Under the pieces are notes generated by a model. The model did not search any database and was not told the origin of the DNA. It saw nothing but the letters and a program-made list of their open reading frames with translations. DNA of 45,604 bases from an uncultured Oscillospiraceae bacterium (GTDB lineage: Bacteria > Bacillota > Clostridia > Oscillospirales > Acutalibacteraceae): NCBI GenBank assembly GCA_900540865.1, contig UQHH01000015.1, forward strand, positions 1 to 45,604. The letters are read 5' to 3'. Positions 42,093-45,604 of this stretch are shown one piece after another. The position numbers and the translations under genes were made by a program. Position 1 is the stretch's first letter. Every line of letters begins with the position of its first letter.

Positions 42093-44156
42093 TTATGCAT
42101 TTGGCGGCAGCAGCGGAGACGCTTCTCCCGTATAAATAAGCGTCAGCCGGTGCATGGCCCTTGTGCAGGCGACGTACAAAAGCCTGCGGTCATGCTGCGT
42201 TTGATACGTTTCGCTGTCCGCATCGGGGATGACAACCTCGTCGAACTCCAGCCCCTTCGACATTTGGATTGACGTGACGGACACGCCGTTTTCAAAGCCG
42301 GTGCTCTGCGGGGAAACCAGGTGGATTACAAGCTCTTTTGAAAGCTCGTTATAAAATTCCCGCGCCATTGCGTTTGTTTTAAGAAGGATTCCAAGGGAAG
42401 CGTTTTCGCTCTTTTCAAACGCTTTGATGATACTTTTTATCCGGTCTATTTGCTCTCTTTCCGTCCCGCACGAAATGATTCCGGGAACTGCTCCATGCCG
42501 CTCCATCGGCAGAATTCCATGTACCACTCCTATCTCCTGCGCAAACGTTATGATTTCGTATGTAGAGCGGTAGCTTTTGTTGAGCTCCACAAATTCCGCT
42601 TCCCGGTACAATTGCCTGATATCGTGAAGCGTATGGTGCAGGTTCGGGTTGAGCGCCTGGCTGAAATCGCCAAGGATGGTCTTTTGACACGGAAACAGCA
42701 GGTTTATCACAGCAAATTGTACGGGCGTATAATCCTGCATTTCATCAATTACCAGGTGTCGGATGCCGCGGCTTTCTTTCAATCCCTCAAACGCCGCGTG
42801 AAAACACAAAAACGGGTACACGTCCGCCCATTCCAGTGTGTTTTTTGAAGGCATTTGGAGCATGTGCGGCTTTTTTATTGTTTGATAAAAGTCACGGTAC
42901 AGCGCAAGCGTGCATTTTACCTGGAGCATAGGCTCAAGGCTTTTTAAGATAACGCCCAGTTTCGGCACTTCATCATCCATAATGTTGTCCGATTGAAACT
43001 TATCGTGTATGTCTGCCGCTATCATTTTAAGCCTGCGTTTGACCGGATGCCTGTGGTACGCGTCAAACCGCTGTTGTATCCAGTCCGCTTTCGCGGCAAA
43101 CCCTCCGATACGGCAGTCCGCCGCATGAAACACCTTTTTTGGCATCTGCCCAAGGTACTGTTCCATTTGATTCAAAAAATCCAGGGTCGATTTAAAGCGC
43201 ACCCTTTCCGCCCATTTATCATCCCCCGTTTCCAGCGGCTCTTTGTCGGCTTCAAAACCAATAACCCTTTCTAGCTGAATATCAGCTATATCCTGAAAAC
43301 CAAGCTCATAGATGGGCTCCTCGCCAAGCTCCGGCAATACGTTCGAGATATAATCCCCAAACACCTTATTGGGCGATAAAATCGCGACGTTTCTGGCGCT
43401 GAGCTTATCCTTGAGCCGGTACAGTAAAAAAGCAATCCTGTGCAGGGCGATTGAGGTTTTACCGGAGCCCGCCGCGCCCTGGATTAACAGTACCTCGGTT
43501 TTTTCATTTCGGATAATCCGGTTCTGCTCTTTTTGGATGGTCGAGATAATGGATTTCATTTTCTCGTTCGAGGTATGGCTTAATTCCCGCTGCAAAATAT
43601 CGTCCTGAATGTTTATTGCGCTTTCGAGCGTGTATTCCAGCTTCCCCTTTTGGATTTTAAACTGCCGTTTGCGCGTAAGCTCCCCGGCAATCCTGCCGGA
43701 TGGCGCGTCGTATTGCGCGGGGCCGGGCTCGCAGTCGTAAAACAGGCTGGACACCGGCGCGCGCCAATCAAAAATGAGCGGCCTGCTTTCGTAAAGGAAG
43801 GTAAACCGGCCGATGTAGTATTTTGCCGCTTCGTCCTTCCCCTCCGCTTTAAAATCGATACGGGCAAAATAAGGGGAATCCTTCATTTTTAAAAGCTTTT
43901 CATGAACGCCTGCGGCGAACGCGCCGCTTCGGTCTATCTGCTTGAGCGACAGCTCGTTCTGGAACATTTCGTGCGGGTCGATTTCCCCGCGGTTTTGCGC
44001 CATATAGCGCTTCATGTCCATATATTCCCTGTCAATCTGCCCCACGTTTTCCGACGCTTCGTTTAAAGCGTTTTGAAGCTTCTCGTTGATACCGGCAAGA
44101 TGGAGCACCTCGTCAGGGAATTGCACGTTACCGGCAGTATTAAGCTTGTCCGTCAT
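42093..44156 (-). CDS. HelD-like UvrD/Rep-type helicase
   Basis: This 687-residue superfamily 1 ATPase resembles HelD, which in Firmicutes binds RNA polymerase and releases stalled or idle enzyme from DNA. The N-terminal coiled coil (about 15-75) is followed by Walker A LIQGAAGSGKTSIALHR, Walker B-like HLVIDEMQDYTPVQ, a motif in LNKSYRSTYEI, and C-terminal TSIQMSKGLEFDEVVIP and LLYVACTRAMHRL. The start at 44156 (MTDKLNTAG) has GGGAGGG upstream. It overlaps the AraC-GNAT gene by 17 nt, so the two are probably co-expressed. HelD homologues can protect against rifamycins, which would fit the resistance genes elsewhere in the window. Confidence 0.88.
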   Translation of the reverse strand: MTDKLNTAGNVQFPDEVLHLAGINEKLQNALNEASENVGQIDREYMDMKRYMAQNRGEIDPHEMFQNELSLKQIDRSGAFAAGVHEKLLKMKDSPYFARIDFKAEGKDEAAKYYIGRFTFLYESRPLIFDWRAPVSSLFYDCEPGPAQYDAPSGRIAGELTRKRQFKIQKGKLEYTLESAINIQDDILQRELSHTSNEKMKSIISTIQKEQNRIIRNEKTEVLLIQGAAGSGKTSIALHRIAFLLYRLKDKLSARNVAILSPNKVFGDYISNVLPELGEEPIYELGFQDIADIQLERVIGFEADKEPLETGDDKWAERVRFKSTLDFLNQMEQYLGQMPKKVFHAADCRIGGFAAKADWIQQRFDAYHRHPVKRRLKMIAADIHDKFQSDNIMDDEVPKLGVILKSLEPMLQVKCTLALYRDFYQTIKKPHMLQMPSKNTLEWADVYPFLCFHAAFEGLKESRGIRHLVIDEMQDYTPVQFAVINLLFPCQKTILGDFSQALNPNLHHTLHDIRQLYREAEFVELNKSYRSTYEIITFAQEIGVVHGILPMERHGAVPGIISCGTEREQIDRIKSIIKAFEKSENASLGILLKTNAMAREFYNELSKELVIHLVSPQSTGFENGVSVTSIQMSKGLEFDEVVIPDADSETYQTQHDRRLLYVACTRAMHRLTLIYTGEASPLLPPNA

Positions 44157-44997
44157 CAAAACCCTCCCTTGACAGAATGAAACGCTGTGTGGGGTAGCCG
44201 AATTCAACGAGCAGCTCAGCTTCTGAAAAACCAAGCTCTTTTACCGCCTTGCGGTGCCCTGTATCGGCTTTGTCGCCCTCTCTGTAGGTCGTTATGCTGA
44301 TTTCTTTGTCCTCCAGCAGCTCGTCCATCGCCTTGTCAAGAAGCGCGCGGGGAATTCCCTTGTTCCGGTACAGCGGATGCGTTCCCATAAAGTCGATGCT
44401 GCCTGTTTCATAAGAGAACAGCATAATGCCCGCCGCCGTTTCTCCGTCCTTAATCATAAGCGCCTGCCTGTTCTCTATCCGCTTGTTAAGCTCTTCCATA
44501 TATTCGTCTTCATAAAGGTGCGGAAAACCGTCGATTACAAGGCGGACAAGCTCCATCCAGCAAGGAATATCTTCTTTTTTTGCAAAAAAGATCTCCTCCC
44601 TGTCCACTATGCCGGTGGGCATTACGGAACCCTCTTTCAAGCTGAATTTCAATTGCAGCGGATAAAATTTTTCCTGCTCCCTGTATTTGTTGGGAGAAAG
44701 CTTATACATTGCCGTAAATATACTTGTAAAAGCCTGCTGGCTTTCGTACCCCGCCATCAGTGCGATGTCGAGAATCGGCTTATCTGAAAAAACCAAAAGC
44801 TTCGCGGCCTCGGTCAGTTTGCGCCGCTGCACATATTCATGCAGGGTGAGGCCGACTGTGCCTGTAAACGTGCGGTGCAGGTAATATTTTGAATAGTGGC
44901 TCGCGGCGGCAATACTGTCCAAATCGAGCTTTTCTGTAAGATGCGCTTCAATATATTCGATAGCGGACATAATGTTTTCAAGAATTTTGTCCGGCAT
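44140..44997 (-). CDS. AraC-type regulator fused to a GNAT acetyltransferase
   Basis: This 285-residue two-domain protein starts at ATG 44997 (GGGAGGGG upstream; a longer frame lacks a site). Residues about 1-105 are an AraC/XylS helix-turn-helix pair (LDLDSIAAASHYSKYYLHRTF and ILDIALMAGYESQQAFTSIFTAMYKLSPNKYR). Residues about 125-285 resemble a GNAT acetyltransferase (FMGTHPLYRNKGIPRALLDKAMDELL as the acetyl-CoA motif). Such fusions may sense and modify the same compound, which is inference. A palindrome between its -10 and -35 regions suggests autoregulation. It precedes the HelD-like gene. Confidence 0.85.
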   Translation of the reverse strand: MPDKILENIMSAIEYIEAHLTEKLDLDSIAAASHYSKYYLHRTFTGTVGLTLHEYVQRRKLTEAAKLLVFSDKPILDIALMAGYESQQAFTSIFTAMYKLSPNKYREQEKFYPLQLKFSLKEGSVMPTGIVDREEIFFAKKEDIPCWMELVRLVIDGFPHLYEDEYMEELNKRIENRQALMIKDGETAAGIMLFSYETGSIDFMGTHPLYRNKGIPRALLDKAMDELLEDKEISITTYREGDKADTGHRKAVKELGFSEAELLVEFGYPTQRFILSREGFDDGQA

Positions 44998-45031
44998 TTG
45001 TTCCCCTCCCTTCAAAATGAAACTATATCTG

Positions 45032-45059
45032 ATTATACCAAAGCTGGCCTTACAGCTTT
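45032..45059 (-). promoter_or_regulatory. Promoter and palindromic operator of the AraC-GNAT gene
   Basis: On the minus strand TATAAT (45032-45037) lies about 35 nt upstream of the start codon. A perfect 7-bp inverted repeat (AAAGCTG at 45040-45046, CAGCTTT at 45053-45059, spacer 6) sits between it and the weak -35 region, where a bound regulator would block RNA polymerase. Confidence 0.6.
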
Positions 45060-45194
45060 TCATTATTCTTGCTGTTTTGCAGGAAACCTATTACTGTTCT
45101 ATATGAAAATTAAAGTCAATATCCTCTTGCGGTTCGCCTTTTGGAAAGGCCAAGAATATACTGGAATAGGACCGTCCAAGGAGGTGAATGTAAA

Positions 45195-45604
45195 ATGTTT
45201 CAATATAAAAACCCGGAAGATTGCATAGGAAAAGGGTCAAAGACAGGGTATCCCTGCCATATTTATAAATGCAGTGAAATTTGTGAGGAAGAACCATGCT
45301 TTTCTTCATGCGGCGGCTGCTGTTCTCCGGGCCCGGCAGGGCCACAAGGACCAACCGGACCGACAGGCGCGACGGGTGTTACAGGGCCGACAGGCACAAC
45401 AGGCGCGACGGGTATCACTGGACCGACAGGCGCGACGGGAATTGCTGGGCCGACAGGCGCAACGGGAATTGCAGGACCAACTGGGCCGACGGGCGCGACG
45501 GGAATTGCTGGGCCGACTGGACCGACAGGCGCGACGGGCATTGCAGGACCGACCGGACCAACAGGCGCGACGGGCATAGCTGGACCGACCGGACCAACAG
45601 GCGC
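45195..45604 (+). CDS. Collagen-like repeat protein, 3' part outside the window
   Basis: This is a partial gene of at least 136 codons, starting at ATG 45195 behind a perfect AAGGAGGTGA site. The N-terminal 43 residues are Cys-rich (Cys10, 21, 26, 30, 35, 39, 42, 43), followed without break by Gly-X-Y repeats from codon 46, mostly GPTGPTGATGIA. This is the pattern of bacterial collagen-like proteins of spore exosporia and cell surfaces; the threonines are likely glycosylation sites. The Cys region could cross-link or anchor it. The C-terminal domain lies beyond the window, so BclA-type assignment is not possible. No signal peptide is visible, which favours an exosporium/spore protein over a secreted one. 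Confidence 0.85.
   Translation, partial: MFQYKNPEDCIGKGSKTGYPCHIYKCSEICEEEPCFSSCGGCCSPGPAGPQGPTGPTGATGVTGPTGTTGATGITGPTGATGIAGPTGATGIAGPTGPTGATGIAGPTGPTGATGIAGPTGPTGATGIAGPTGPTG
45330..45604 (+). repeat. In-frame collagen-type repeats, partly 36-bp tandem units
   Basis: Gly-X-Thr-dominated triplets start at 45330. The last part contains successive 12-residue (36-bp) units GPTGPTGATGIA with synonymous third-base variation, indicating expansion by repeat duplication. The array continues past the window end. Confidence 0.9.

Noticed and set aside
45263..45577. Pro/Val-rich minus frame and CRISPR-like repeat in the last 300 bp
   Set aside because: Both result from the collagen repeats: units are multiples of 9 bp, in frame, with synonymous variation and no spacers.

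Overview
The window looks like chromosome from a spore-forming, fermentative, strictly anaerobic member of the Clostridia, most probably the Oscillospiraceae/Ruminococcaceae. The support is a trimeric electron-bifurcating-type [FeFe]-hydrogenase with its sensory module, a V-type ATPase instead of an F-type one, a type I dockerin on a secreted lysozyme, a collagen-like exosporium-type protein, strong AGGAGG ribosome binding sites and GC-rich third codon positions. The genus is not determinable from the sequence alone. No tRNA, rRNA, CRISPR array or insertion sequence was seen.

Layout. 1-477: no convincing gene, ending in a terminator. 478-3187: a PHP-type histidinol-phosphatase-like enzyme (- strand), then an ACT-domain protein and a UPF0210 protein (+). 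3265-12223: a nine-gene V-ATPase operon (G/H-like, C, I, K, F, E, A, B, D) with a strong promoter and a terminator-like hairpin in its leader. 12240-12577: an untranslated region holding two diverged copies of a hairpin element, the second shaped like an intrinsic terminator. It precedes a small Cys-rich protein and an acetyltransferase. 13357-18570: accessory and resistance functions, namely a MATE exporter, a Ca2+/cation antiporter, an Lsa-like ABC-F ribosome-protection protein behind a leader-peptide attenuator, and an asparaginase. 18755-24496: the fruR-fruK-fruA-ptsH-ptsI operon (- strand), carrying fructose uptake together with the general PTS proteins. 24758-27358: a secreted subtilase with ricin-type lectin repeats and a substituted catalytic Asp. 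27429-30003: feoA-feoB plus a small FeoB-associated protein (- strand), under two DtxR/IdeR-like operators. 30151-40550: the hydrogenase locus. 40619-45604: an isochorismatase-like hydrolase, a YdcF-like membrane protein, a HelD-like helicase overlapping an AraC-GNAT fusion gene, and a collagen-like gene cut by the window end.

How the parts fit. PTS sugar import feeds glycolysis, and the HydABC complex disposes of NADH and ferredoxin electrons as H2. Next to it is a likely redox/H2-sensing set: two DRTGG proteins, two stand-alone GHKL ATPases, a PHP phosphoesterase and a HydS-like hydrogenase with an altered H-cluster site. FeoAB supplies the ferrous iron that the many Fe-S clusters need, and the V-ATPase links ion gradient and ATP.

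Most noteworthy are: (i) the hydrogenase regulatory module, which is interrupted by an independently terminated dockerin-lysozyme gene; (ii) the ABC-F leader with mutually exclusive stems; (iii) the twin hairpin element at 12.24-12.55 kb, with a compensatory base-pair change; (iv) the subtilase with Asn at the catalytic Asp position. All functions are read from motifs and context. No database search was possible.
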